Source: Paracoccus benzoatiresistens (GTDB lineage Bacteria > Pseudomonadota > Alphaproteobacteria > Rhodobacterales > Rhodobacteraceae). From it: a stretch of DNA of 64,000 nucleotides. Positions 27,261 through 35,458 of this stretch are shown one piece after another. The translations under genes and the position numbers were made by a program. The stretch lies in assembly GCF_026913015.1 (NCBI RefSeq), contig NZ_JAPTYD010000001.1, forward strand, positions 186,001-250,000. The letters run 5' to 3'. Each line of letters starts with the position of its first letter. The stretch's first letter is position 1. A model generated the notes under the pieces. That model did no database searches. It was not told the DNA's origin and worked only from the letters and a program-made list of their open reading frames with translations.

Positions 27261-27413
27261 GATTTTTCCCCTTTGATTTCACCAGATTGGTGGCAATTCT
27301 TCCGCCTGTCAACGAGAAGCGCGTTCTTTCGTTCCGCCAAGGGCGGCCAGATCGCCCATTCGTTGCAAAAGCCGAGTGAAATCCTATCTTCCTGTTGCAG
27401 CAGGAAGAGTGCG

Positions 27414-27692
27414 ATGGCCGGAGGATGGGCCCGCGACGACGCGGTCAACGATCAGATCGAGATCAGCACGGCCGAGGCCGTGGCCCGCGCGCGGCTTCGC
27501 GCGGGTCGGAAGCCAGTGAGCGTCGAAAGCGCCATCGCCTGCATCGACTGCGACGAGCCGATCCCCGAGGCACGGCGCCGCGCCGTTCCCGGCGTGCAAC
27601 TCTGCGTGGATTGCCAGTCGGGCCGCGACAAGGCCCAACGACCCGTGGCGGGCATCAACCGGCGCGGCAGCAAGGATTCGCAGCTGAAATAG
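27414..27692 (+). CDS. DksA/TraR-type zinc-finger protein
   Basis: A 92-residue protein with a C-terminal DksA/TraR zinc finger: CIDCDEPIPEARR at about residues 43-55 and LCVDCQ near 69-74, giving a C4 site. It lacks the long coiled coil of full DksA that reaches into the RNA polymerase secondary channel, so it belongs with the short TraR/YbiI-like members. The ATG at 27414 has AGGAAG 6 bp upstream; an upstream in-frame start is possible but has no RBS. It is on the opposite strand between fabH and ihfA and ends 3 bp from the fabH stop (convergent). Confidence 0.85.
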   Translation: MAGGWARDDAVNDQIEISTAEAVARARLRAGRKPVSVESAIACIDCDEPIPEARRRAVPGVQLCVDCQSGRDKAQRPVAGINRRGSKDSQLK

Positions 27693-27695
27693 GGC

Positions 27696-28670
27696 CTACC
27701 AGCGCAGGACGACCGAACCCCAGCTGAGGCCGCCGCCGATGGCCTCGGTCACGATCACGTCGCCTTCGCGGAACCGGCCCTGGCTGTCGGCGACCGACAG
27801 CGCCAGCGGAATGGATGCGGCCGAGGTGTTGCCGTGATCGGCCACCGTCAGGACCACCTTGTCCATCGGCAGGCCCATCTTCTGGGCGGTGGCGGTGATG
27901 ATCCGCGCATTGGCCTGGTGGGGGACCAGCCAGTCCACCTGGGCAGGGGTCAGCCCGGCCTTGTCCAGCGCGACATGCGCGGTCTTGGCCAGCTTCTCGA
28001 CCGCGTGGCGGAAGACCAGGTTTCCCTGCATCCGCAACTGCCCCGCCGTCCCGGTGGTCCCGACGCCGCCATCGACATAAAGCAGGTCGCGATATTGCCC
28101 GTCGCTGTTGAGGTCGCTGGCAAGGATTCCCCGGTCGCCGGCCGTCCCGTCGCCGTTCTGCCCTTCCAGCACCACGGCGCCCGCGCCATCTCCGAACAGC
28201 ACGCAGGTGCCACGGTCCGACCAGTCCATGATGCGCGAAAAGGTTTCGGACCCGATGACAAGGACGCGCCGGGCCATGCCGCCGCGAATCATCGCGTCCG
28301 CATTGGCGAGCGCAAAGACGAAGCCCGCGCAGACGGCCTGAACGTCATAGGCGAAGCCATGCGTCATCCCCAGGCCATGCTGGATCATCGTGGCCGAGGC
28401 GGGGAAGGTGAAGTCCGGCGTCGAGGTCGCCAGCACGATCCCGTCGATGTCGTCGGGCTTGAGGCCGGCCTTGTCCAGCGCCGCGCGCGCAGCCCGCAGG
28501 CCCATGTCGCTGGTCGCCTGGCCTTCGGCCGCGAAATGCCGCCGCTCGATCCCGGTGCGGGTGCGGATCCATTCGTCGCTGGTGTCCAGCCGTTCCTCGA
28601 ACCAGCTGTTCTCGACCACACGCTCGGGCAGGTAGTGGCCGGTGCCACGGATGACGGAGCGCAGGGTCAC
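27696..28670 (-). CDS. fabH: 3-oxoacyl-ACP synthase III (KAS III)
   Basis: A 324-residue thiolase-fold enzyme that condenses acetyl-CoA with malonyl-ACP to start fatty acid synthesis. The Cys-His-Asn triad is visible: Cys114 in VQAVCAGF, His in LVPHQANARI and Asn in DHGNTSAASIP. It starts with GTG overlapping the plsX stop by 4 bp (GTGA), so the two are translationally coupled. It is the third gene of an rpmF-plsX-fabH operon linking ribosome, phospholipid and fatty acid production. Confidence 0.96.
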   Translation of the reverse strand: MTLRSVIRGTGHYLPERVVENSWFEERLDTSDEWIRTRTGIERRHFAAEGQATSDMGLRAARAALDKAGLKPDDIDGIVLATSTPDFTFPASATMIQHGLGMTHGFAYDVQAVCAGFVFALANADAMIRGGMARRVLVIGSETFSRIMDWSDRGTCVLFGDGAGAVVLEGQNGDGTAGDRGILASDLNSDGQYRDLLYVDGGVGTTGTAGQLRMQGNLVFRHAVEKLAKTAHVALDKAGLTPAQVDWLVPHQANARIITATAQKMGLPMDKVVLTVADHGNTSAASIPLALSVADSQGRFREGDVIVTEAIGGGLSWGSVVLRW

Positions 28671-29770
28671 GATGCGGCCTCGGCGCCAGAAGCGGTTGCC
28701 ACGGCGGCCTGCGCCACGCGCGCGGCCAGCCGGTCCTGGAAGCCCGACTTGGCCAGCGTGAAGGCCAGCTTGATCGCCGCCGACACGCCCGTCGCATCCG
28801 CCGAGCCGTGGGATTTCACAACGGTGCCGTTCAGGCCCAGGAAAATGCCGCCATTTACGCGGCGCGGGTCGATGCGCGTCTGCAGGCGCTTGAGGGAGGT
28901 CATCGCCAGCAGGGCGGCAAACTTGGACATGATCGAATTCGCAAAAGCGTCCTTCAGAAGGGTGCCGACCAACTTGGCCGTGCCCTCGCCGGTCTTCAAG
29001 GCGATGTTGCCGGTGAAGCCGTCGGTGACGATCACATCCACGCGTGCCGAGGGCAGGTCGCCGCCTTCGACGAAGCCGACATAGTCGAACCTGCCCGCAT
29101 CGGCGGCGGCGATGATCAGGTCCTGGGCCTGCTTCAGCTCGGCCCGGCCCTTGTGTTCCTCGGTCCCGACATTCAGCAGGCCGACACGGGGCTGCGCCAG
29201 GCCAAGGCCGTTGCGGGCGTAGGAGGCGCCCATCAGCGCATATTGCAGAAGGTCATGGGCGTCGGCGCGGATATCGGCGCCCACGTCCAGCATGATGTTG
29301 AAGCCCTGCGGGTTCAGCGAGGGCCACAGGCAGGCGATCGCGGGGCGGTTCACGCCCGGCAGCTTGCGCAGGCGCAGCATCGACAGCGCCATCAGAGCGC
29401 CGGTATTGCCGCAACTGACGGCAGCGCCCGCCTCGCCCGACTTGACCGATTCGAGGGCCGACCACATCGAGGTGCCGTCGCCCTTGCGCACGATCTGGCT
29501 GGGCTTGTCGTCCATGGTGACGACGCCGCCGGCGTGGCGGATGTCGCAGCGCCCGGCAAGGGCCTTCTTACGGCCGACAAGGCGGCGAAGCTCTGCCTCG
29601 TCGCCATGCACGATGAACCGGATTTCCGGGTTCTTGGCCGCGCTTTCGGCCATGCCGGCGACAACCGCCGCAGGGCCGCGATCACCGCCCATGGCATCGA
29701 CCGATATCACCACGCTGCCCCCGGGGCCGGGGGCGGGCGCTGCAGGATTGGTCACGTCACGGTCGGTCAT
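28667..29770 (-). CDS. plsX: phosphate acyltransferase PlsX
   Basis: A 367-residue soluble enzyme that makes acyl-phosphate from acyl-ACP, the donor for PlsY in phospholipid synthesis. The family motif SVDAMGGDRGP is at about residue 24 after a 20-residue Pro/Gly-rich N-terminal extension; VSCGNTGALMA, GADIRADAHDLLQYALMG and VTDGFTGNIALKTGEG are also conserved. It lies 22 bp after rpmF and overlaps fabH by 4 bp. Confidence 0.95.
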   Translation of the reverse strand: MTDRDVTNPAAPAPGPGGSVVISVDAMGGDRGPAAVVAGMAESAAKNPEIRFIVHGDEAELRRLVGRKKALAGRCDIRHAGGVVTMDDKPSQIVRKGDGTSMWSALESVKSGEAGAAVSCGNTGALMALSMLRLRKLPGVNRPAIACLWPSLNPQGFNIMLDVGADIRADAHDLLQYALMGASYARNGLGLAQPRVGLLNVGTEEHKGRAELKQAQDLIIAAADAGRFDYVGFVEGGDLPSARVDVIVTDGFTGNIALKTGEGTAKLVGTLLKDAFANSIMSKFAALLAMTSLKRLQTRIDPRRVNGGIFLGLNGTVVKSHGSADATGVSAAIKLAFTLAKSGFQDRLAARVAQAAVATASGAEAAS

Positions 29771-29792
29771 CTGGCGCGGATGCCAAGCCCGA

Positions 29793-29999
29793 TCAGGCCG
29801 CGTCGTCGTCCAGGTCGATCTCGTTCGCCTGCGCGACGACTTCGCGGTCGGCGTAATGGCCGCAGGACGGGCAGACGTGGTGAGGACGCTTCAGCTCGCC
29901 GCAGTTCGAGCATTCGTTCGGGTTGCCGGCGACCAGGGCATCGTGGGCGCGGCGCATGTTCCGGCGGGACCGGGTAACGCGATTCTGAGGGACAGCCAT
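29793..29999 (-). CDS. rpmF: 50S ribosomal protein L32
   Basis: A 68-residue ribosomal protein L32. The N-terminus [20 protein letters not shown] is diagnostic, and a C4-type zinc knuckle is visible in [18 protein letters not shown]. The acidic end DLDDDAA is common in alphaproteobacteria. It heads the rpmF-plsX-fabH run; a 231-bp gap containing an inverted repeat separates it from the DUF177 gene upstream, which is often its direct neighbour. Confidence 0.97.
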   Translation of the reverse strand: MAVPQNRVTRSRRNMRRAHDALVAGNPNECSNCGELKRPHHVCPSCGHYADREVVAQANEIDLDDDAA

Positions 30000-30020
30000 G
30001 TCTCAACCTCGGGTTTGGCG

Positions 30021-30050
30021 GGGTGCGACGCGCAGGCGTCTTGCGCACCC
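30021..30050. repeat. intergenic inverted repeat, family B, copy 1 (divergent)
   Basis: GGGTGCG at 30021-30027 and CGCACCC at 30044-30050 flank GACGC/GCGTC, making a bulged hairpin. The outer arms match those of family B copies at 31364-31387 and 57824-57888. This copy lies 21 bp upstream of rpmF rather than between convergent genes. I see nothing else in the rest of the 231-bp gap. Confidence 0.5.
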
Positions 30051-30230
30051 TGGGGTGTGAATTCGTAAATGAACCGCGCAGATACGCCATGACGGTCCTG
30101 CCCGCAACCCCTTGCGTCGGGGCAGGCAGGGCTAATTGCACCGGGGACGCAGTTTCCGCCGGCGTCAAGCACAGCCCGGCTGGGGAATTCCCGCCGATGT
30201 GGCGCGGGCACCACGCCTGCCAGAATCGCC

Positions 30231-30755
30231 CTAGCCCTCGTCCCGCTTGCGCAGCAGCTTGTCCAGCCCCTCGAAGGGGCGGCGGGTGTCGGGGGCGGGC
30301 TCGTCAGGGGCGGCGTCCAGCGATGCGCCCTCGGCGCGCGGGTATTCCGGCAGGGCCAGGGCCAGTTCCTCGATCATCACGGCGGCCAGGTCGATGAACT
30401 GGCCCAGGTGCTCCAGCGTGTCGTCCGGCATCTCGACCTCGTCGCCCTCGGGCGTGGCGACGTGGGGCGAATAGTGGCGCTCGATTTCTTCGTCCAGGGT
30501 GGTTGCGACAGGCTTCAGGGTCAGCACGCAGGGCTGGGTGACGCGGGCGCGCAGCCGGCCGGTCAGCGCCCAGGCATCGCCGCCCTCGGCCCGGATCTCG
30601 CCGGTGAAGCTCAGCTTCGAGAGCGCCGAAATGCCAAGCTCGGCGGCAATGGCGGCGCACCGGCCGGCATCGGGCGTCAGGGAAAAGGGTGTCGGCACGC
30701 GCGGGTTCAGGTGGGCAACGCGAAGGCGTTCCAGTTGCGGAGAAGGGCTGGTCAT
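30231..30755 (-). CDS. DUF177 (YceD-like) protein
   Basis: A 174-residue protein of the DUF177/YceD family, usually encoded just upstream of rpmF and implicated in 23S rRNA accumulation. The conserved core is the VTQPCVLTLKPVATTLDEEI segment near residue 85 (Cys preceded by V-x-Q) and the DLAAVMIEELALALPEYPR segment near 125. The ATG at 30755 was chosen for the GAGG 7 bp upstream; the open frame begins 19 codons earlier without an RBS. It is divergent from bamE. Confidence 0.85.
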   Translation of the reverse strand: MTSPSPQLERLRVAHLNPRVPTPFSLTPDAGRCAAIAAELGISALSKLSFTGEIRAEGGDAWALTGRLRARVTQPCVLTLKPVATTLDEEIERHYSPHVATPEGDEVEMPDDTLEHLGQFIDLAAVMIEELALALPEYPRAEGASLDAAPDEPAPDTRRPFEGLDKLLRKRDEG

Positions 30756-30903
30756 GGCGGGCCTCGGGGGGGTGATGCCGGCGCGGTTTGCCGCCGGTGT
30801 GATCGGCGGCAAACCCGCGACGGGATTGTCATTCTTGAGCGCGGTGTCCGAGTTTGCTAAGCGGGGCGGGCCGCGTCAACAGCCCGAGCGAAGGAAAGAC
30901 GGA

Positions 30904-31353
30904 ATGAAAGCCATCAGGACTGCGTGGATTGTGGCTTTCGTGGCCGTTCTTGGCCTTGCCTCCTGCGCACCGGTCTATCGCAACCACGGCTTCATCCCGG
31001 CGTCCGAGGATTTGTCGCAGCTTGTCGTCGGCCAGACCACCGTGGACGAGCTGCAGGGCCTGATCGGCCGCCCCTCGGCGCAGGGCCTGCTGACCGGGTC
31101 GGGCTGGTACTACGTGGGCTCGCGCTGGCGCCATTACGGCGCGCTGGAGCCGCGCGAGATCAGCCGGGAGGTCGTGGCCGTGTCCTTTGCCCCCAGTGGC
31201 GTGGTGACCAATGTCGAACGCTTCGGGCTGGAGCGGGGCCGCGTCGTCGTGCTGTCGCGCCGCGTGACCGAGGGCAGCGTGACCGAAATCTCGCTGATCG
31301 GCCAGCTTCTGGGCAACCTGGGCAACTTCCAGGCGGGCGACTTCATCGACTGA
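30904..31353 (+). CDS. bamE: outer membrane assembly lipoprotein BamE
   Basis: A 149-residue SmpA/OmlA-type lipoprotein of the BAM complex, which stabilises BamA-BamD during outer-membrane protein insertion. The signal peptide ends in the lipobox LASC with lipidated Cys21. The folded domain begins with LSQLVVGQTTVDELQGLIGRP, matching the helix pair of BamE, followed by WYYVGSRWRHYGALEPREI. ATG 30904 is preceded by AAGGAAAG. The gene is divergent from the DUF177 gene and ends before a family B repeat. Confidence 0.88.
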   Translation: MKAIRTAWIVAFVAVLGLASCAPVYRNHGFIPASEDLSQLVVGQTTVDELQGLIGRPSAQGLLTGSGWYYVGSRWRHYGALEPREISREVVAVSFAPSGVVTNVERFGLERGRVVVLSRRVTEGSVTEISLIGQLLGNLGNFQAGDFID

Positions 31354-31363
31354 CGGGGCTTTG

Positions 31364-31387
31364 GGGTGCGTGCAGGCGCGCACCCTA
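31364..31387. repeat. intergenic inverted repeat, family B, copy 2
   Basis: GGGTGCGTGC at 31364-31373 pairs with GCGCGCACCC at 31376-31385 (one G-T wobble), then TA. It sits between the convergent bamE and serine hydrolase genes. Bases 31385-31387 are the reverse complement of TAG and form the stop codon of the serine hydrolase. Confidence 0.72.
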
Positions 31388-32386
31388 TGCCAGCATCTGC
31401 ACGATCCGGTCCGCCAGCATGTGCAGGTCGTTGCGGTATCCCGTCCGCGCCGAAGGCTGGTCGGGGTCCGAGGTGATGGCGATGGCCACGGCTGGCTGGC
31501 GGCGGGTCGCCGGAAAGACATAGATCATCTGCCCGCCATAGCCCCAGCCGTACCGGACATCGCGCCCGCTGGCCTGGCCGATGAACCAGCCATATCCATA
31601 ACCCTGCCCGCTGAAGATCGACGATGTTCGCGACTGCCAGCTCTGCCTGATCCAGTCGGCGGGCACGACCTGCTGCCCGCCCGCGCGCCCCTCGTCGGCA
31701 TAGAGCGCGCCAAAGGCCAGCAGGGACCGCGTGCTCATCGCCATCTGGTTGCCGCCCAGGTAGATGCCCTGGGGATCGCGTTCCCAGCCGGTGATCCTGA
31801 AGCCGGGAACGGCGCCCAGCCAGTCGCGCGCCAGAACCAGCGTGGACCGGCCCGTCACCCGCGTCAGGATGGCCGATACCAGATGCGTCGAGGCCGTCGA
31901 ATACTGCATCCGCCCGCCCGGATCCTGGGTGAAGGGCGCGGACAGGGCGGCACGGACCCAGTTGCGGCTGCTGACCCAGGCCCCGTAATTCGCGCCGGAT
32001 TGCCGCTCCAGCCCCGCCTGCATCGACAGCAGGTTGCCAAGCGTCACCGTGGCAAGCCGCGGGTCCGGGTCGGCGGGCAGGTCGTCGCGCAGGATCGGCG
32101 CGACCTTCTGGTCGGGGCCTTGCAGATCGCCCTTGGCGATGGCGATGCCGGCGAGGGCCGAGATGATCGACTTGGATGCAGACTTGATGTTTGTCGGATC
32201 GTCCGGGGTAAAGCCGTGATAGCCGCGGGCGGCGATTTCCCTGCCATCGGACCAGACGGCGACGGCGCGCAGGTTTTCCAGCCGTGCGGCGTCGTCCAGG
32301 ATCGGGGTCAGAGCCGCCTGCGCCAAGGCGGGCGCGGCAAGCAGAGGGGAAAGGCCGGCAGTCAGCAGAAGGGCGCGTCGGTTCAT
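31385..32386 (-). CDS. serine hydrolase, class C beta-lactamase/PBP-like, exported
   Basis: A 333-residue protein of the beta-lactamase class C/esterase superfamily. The N-terminus MNRRALLLTAGLSPLLAAPALAQ is an export signal with an Arg pair, cut near residue 23. The catalytic SxxK is SASKS (about residue 70), the second motif is YSTAS (Tyr general base) and the third region reads GWGYGGQ. Those features fit a periplasmic D-alanyl esterase or carboxylesterase and not specifically a resistance enzyme. The TAG stop lies inside a family B repeat. It is transcribed divergently from the SseB-like gene. Confidence 0.83.
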   Translation of the reverse strand: MNRRALLLTAGLSPLLAAPALAQAALTPILDDAARLENLRAVAVWSDGREIAARGYHGFTPDDPTNIKSASKSIISALAGIAIAKGDLQGPDQKVAPILRDDLPADPDPRLATVTLGNLLSMQAGLERQSGANYGAWVSSRNWVRAALSAPFTQDPGGRMQYSTASTHLVSAILTRVTGRSTLVLARDWLGAVPGFRITGWERDPQGIYLGGNQMAMSTRSLLAFGALYADEGRAGGQQVVPADWIRQSWQSRTSSIFSGQGYGYGWFIGQASGRDVRYGWGYGGQMIYVFPATRRQPAVAIAITSDPDQPSARTGYRNDLHMLADRIVQMLA

Positions 32387-32509
32387 GGACTTTATATGTG
32401 CGCGCCCGTTGCCCTTGGGGAATCACGCTTGCGTCAGCTTGGGCTTGCCGGGCGGGCCTGGCGCAACTAGGGCAGGGCCGTGCCCGTTTTCGCCGCAAGA
32501 GGCCCCTTC

Positions 32510-33235
32510 ATGACCGCGCTTGACGATCTTGCCCCGGTTCCCTTCCACGATGCCGATGCCCCGCAGCGGGCGCGGATGCTGTCGCGACTGGCGGATACCG
32601 AACTGGCCGTGGCCCTGGTGGCCGAGCCTGCGGGCGACCGGGTCGAACTGCGCATCTTCGCGCTGGAAGGCGGACCCGTGGCGCTGGCCTGCGACGCCGA
32701 GGATCGGCTGGCGGGTTTCTTCGCCGGCCCCGTGGCCTATGCCGCGATGCCGGGGCGCGTGCTGGCGGGGCTGCTGAAATCCGAAGGCGCGGGCCTCCTG
32801 GTCAATCCGGGCCACCCGTCCGAGATGCTGCTGGACGCCGCGATGCTGGACTGGCTGACCGGCGCACTGTCGGCCGCACCCGAGGCGACCGATGCCCGGC
32901 TGCGCCTGACCCCGCCCGCCCCTGAAACCGTCGGGGCGCTGGCCCAGCCCCTGGCCGAACGCCTGGGCGACATGCGCGGGCTGATCGCGGGGGCGGCGCT
33001 TGCGGGAACAGGCCAGGGCCACGTGGTTCTGGTCATGGGCGCCGATCCCGCGCACCAGCCCGCCATCGCCAAGGCCCTGGCCGAGGCGCTGGCCTTCCTG
33101 CCCGAACAGCCCGGCGGCGTCGATATCAGCTTCACCGATGCGGCCCCGCCCGCGGGCGTGTTGCGCTTCGACCTGTCCGTCCCCGAGGCCCCGCCCGCAC
33201 CTTCGCGTCCGAAGGGCCCGCCCATCCTGCGCTAA
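32510..33235 (+). CDS. SseB-family protein
   Basis: A 241-residue protein resembling SseB (enhanced serine sensitivity) proteins, whose biochemical role is not established. Recognisable parts are the N-terminal LAVALVAEPAGDRVELRIFALEGGPVAL-type strand region, the Pro-rich central AGLLVNPGHPSEMLLDAAML segment (a conserved NPG near residue 103) and a C-terminal half that repeats the fold and ends in a Pro-rich tail. It is cytoplasmic: no signal and no membrane segment. I chose the ATG at 32510 because AAGAGG lies 6-9 bp upstream; an in-frame start 10 codons earlier lacks an RBS. Confidence 0.72.
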   Translation: MTALDDLAPVPFHDADAPQRARMLSRLADTELAVALVAEPAGDRVELRIFALEGGPVALACDAEDRLAGFFAGPVAYAAMPGRVLAGLLKSEGAGLLVNPGHPSEMLLDAAMLDWLTGALSAAPEATDARLRLTPPAPETVGALAQPLAERLGDMRGLIAGAALAGTGQGHVVLVMGADPAHQPAIAKALAEALAFLPEQPGGVDISFTDAAPPAGVLRFDLSVPEAPPAPSRPKGPPILR

Positions 33236-33284
33236 TCGTCGCTGCACGGTTGCGTGATCTCCCCCAAGCTGCCAGAACCCCTCC

Positions 33285-33977
33285 ATGCAGAACCGTCACA
33301 AAGCTCTATCCGTCCACCTTCTGACCGCCACAGGTGCCGTCCTGTCCATGCTGGCCATGCTGGCCGCCGTCGAGGGGAAATGGTCCCTGATGTTCCTGTG
33401 GCTGGTCGTCGCCCTGGTCGTCGATGGCATCGATGGACCCTTGGCGCGGCGCTACGACGTCAAGATCAACTGGCCGAATTACGACGGCGTGTTGATGGAC
33501 CTCATCATCGACTACCTGACCTATGTCTTCATCCCGGCCTATGCGCTGTTCAAGTCGGGGCTCTTGTCGGGCTGGACCGGCTGGTTCGCGATCATCGTGA
33601 TCGTCTATGGCAGCGTGATCTATTTCGCGGACACGCGGATGAAGACCAGGGACAACTCCTTTTCCGGATTTCCGGGCTGCTGGAACATGGTGGTGCTGGT
33701 CCTGTTCGCGACCGATCCGCACTGGACGGTGATCCTGCTGATCATCGTCGCGCTGACGGTGGCGATGTTCCTGCCGATCAAGTTCATCCACCCGGTGCGC
33801 ACCGAACGCTGGCGCGCGATTTCGCTGCCCCTGGCGGTGCTGTGGTGCGTCTTCGGCGCGCGCGCGGCCTGGGTCGATTTCCACCCCGACAGCTGGGCCA
33901 ACTGGGGGCTGGTCGTGACCTCGCTGTGGCTGCTGCTGGCCGGGCCCGTGCAGCAACTGATGCCGGAACGCGCCTGA
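33285..33977 (+). CDS. pcs: phosphatidylcholine synthase
   Basis: A 230-residue integral membrane CDP-alcohol phosphatidyltransferase that condenses choline with CDP-diacylglycerol to make phosphatidylcholine. The catalytic motif is seen as DGIDGPLAR followed by YDGVLMDLIIDY, the Pcs variant of DGxxAR(x)nGxxxDxxxD. About seven hydrophobic segments span the protein. Such enzymes occur in host-associated and photosynthetic alphaproteobacteria and bypass the methylation route. The next gene begins 11 bp later, so a shared transcript with the solute-binding protein is likely. Confidence 0.9.
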   Translation: MQNRHKALSVHLLTATGAVLSMLAMLAAVEGKWSLMFLWLVVALVVDGIDGPLARRYDVKINWPNYDGVLMDLIIDYLTYVFIPAYALFKSGLLSGWTGWFAIIVIVYGSVIYFADTRMKTRDNSFSGFPGCWNMVVLVLFATDPHWTVILLIIVALTVAMFLPIKFIHPVRTERWRAISLPLAVLWCVFGARAAWVDFHPDSWANWGLVVTSLWLLLAGPVQQLMPERA

Positions 33978-33988
33978 AGGGGACGCCC

Positions 33989-35455
33989 ATGATCCATGCC
34001 CTGAAATCCCTGGCCGCGCTGATCCTGCTGGCCATGCCCGCGGCCGCGCAGGACGCCATCACGGTCGGCATGGTGCTGGAGCCCCCGAACCTCGACCCCA
34101 CGGGCGGGGCGGCGGCCGCCACGGACGAGGTCGTCTATGCCAATCTCTTCGAGGGGCTGACCCGCTTCGGCCCGAACGGCACCATCGAACCCGCCCTGGC
34201 CGAGCGTTGGGATGTGGAACAGGACGGCCGGGTCTATGTCTTTCACCTGCATGACAGCGTGACCTTCCACGACGGCGCGGCGTTCGACGCCAGCGACGTG
34301 GTCTTCACGCTGGACCGTGCGCGGGCGCCCGATTCGACCAATGCCCAGAAGGTGCTGTTCCAGGGAATCGAATCCGTCGAGGCGCTGGGTCCCCTGACCG
34401 TCCGCGTGACCCTGGCCGCGCCGGACGGCAACTTTCCCTTCAAGATGGCCTGGGGCGATGCGGTGATGCTGGATCCGGCCAGCGCGGACGGCCTTGCCAC
34501 CCGGCCCGTCGGCACCGGCCCGTTCCGCTTCGACCAATGGGTGCAGGGCGACCGGGTCGTGCTGTCCGCCTTTGACGGCTATTGGGGCGAGAAGCCCCCC
34601 CTGAGGACGGCGACCTTCCGGTTCATCCCCGACCCCTCGGCGGCCTTCGCGGCGGTGATGGCGGGCGACGTGGACGCCTTCCCGAACTTCCCCGCCCCCG
34701 AGACACTGGCGCAGTTCCAGTCCGATCCCCGCTTCAAGGTGATGGTCGGCACGACCGAGGGCGAGACGATCCTGGCGATGAACAACACCCGCGCGCCGCT
34801 GGACAACATCAAGGTCCGCCAGGCCATCGCCCATGCGATCAACCGGCAGGACATCATCGACGGCGCGATGTTCGGATACGGCACCCCCATCGGCAGCCAT
34901 TTCGCGCCGCATCACCCGGACTATGTCGATCTGACCGGCCTGTCGGACCATGACCCGGACAAGGCCAGGGCGCTTCTGGCCGAGGCAGGCACCGGCCCGA
35001 TCACCTTGCGCCTGGCCCTGCCGCCCACCCCCTATGCCCGGCGCGGGGGCGAGATCGTGCAGGCCCAGCTTGCCGCCGTGGGTATCCAGACGCAGATCAT
35101 CAACATGGAATGGGCGCAATGGCTGGAGACCGTCTTCAAGGGCGGCGATTTCGACCTGACCGTCATCAGCCATACCGAGCCCGTGGACATCGATATCTAT
35201 GCCCGGCCGGATTACTATTTCCATTATGCCCGGCCGGATTTCATCGCGCTGATGGACAAGCTGCAGGCAGCGGTCACGCCGCAGCAGCGCAGCGATCTGC
35301 TGAAGCAGGCGCAGGAAATGATCGCGGGCGATTACGTCAACGCCTTCCTGTTCCAGCTGGCCAAGACCGGCGTGGCCGATGCCCGCATCGAAGGCTTGTG
35401 GGAAAACGCGCCGACGCAGGCCAACGACCTGACCAGGGTGCGGTGGGTGCCCTGA
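33989..35455 (+). CDS. ABC transporter substrate-binding protein, family 5
   Basis: A 488-residue periplasmic binding protein of the dipeptide/oligopeptide/nickel (SBP_bac_5) family. The signal peptide (about residues 1-21, ending AMPAAAQD) is followed by TVGMVLEPPNLDPTGG, a family start, and the domain contains LAERWDVEQDGRVYVFHLHDSVTFHDG and VRQAIAHAINRQDII, both typical. Ligand specificity is unknown. No permease or ATPase genes lie beside it: pcs is upstream and a DUF2254 membrane protein starts 3 bp downstream, so it must work with a transporter encoded elsewhere or have a non-transport role. Confidence 0.88.
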   Translation: MIHALKSLAALILLAMPAAAQDAITVGMVLEPPNLDPTGGAAAATDEVVYANLFEGLTRFGPNGTIEPALAERWDVEQDGRVYVFHLHDSVTFHDGAAFDASDVVFTLDRARAPDSTNAQKVLFQGIESVEALGPLTVRVTLAAPDGNFPFKMAWGDAVMLDPASADGLATRPVGTGPFRFDQWVQGDRVVLSAFDGYWGEKPPLRTATFRFIPDPSAAFAAVMAGDVDAFPNFPAPETLAQFQSDPRFKVMVGTTEGETILAMNNTRAPLDNIKVRQAIAHAINRQDIIDGAMFGYGTPIGSHFAPHHPDYVDLTGLSDHDPDKARALLAEAGTGPITLRLALPPTPYARRGGEIVQAQLAAVGIQTQIINMEWAQWLETVFKGGDFDLTVISHTEPVDIDIYARPDYYFHYARPDFIALMDKLQAAVTPQQRSDLLKQAQEMIAGDYVNAFLFQLAKTGVADARIEGLWENAPTQANDLTRVRWVP

Positions 35456-35458
35456 GCC

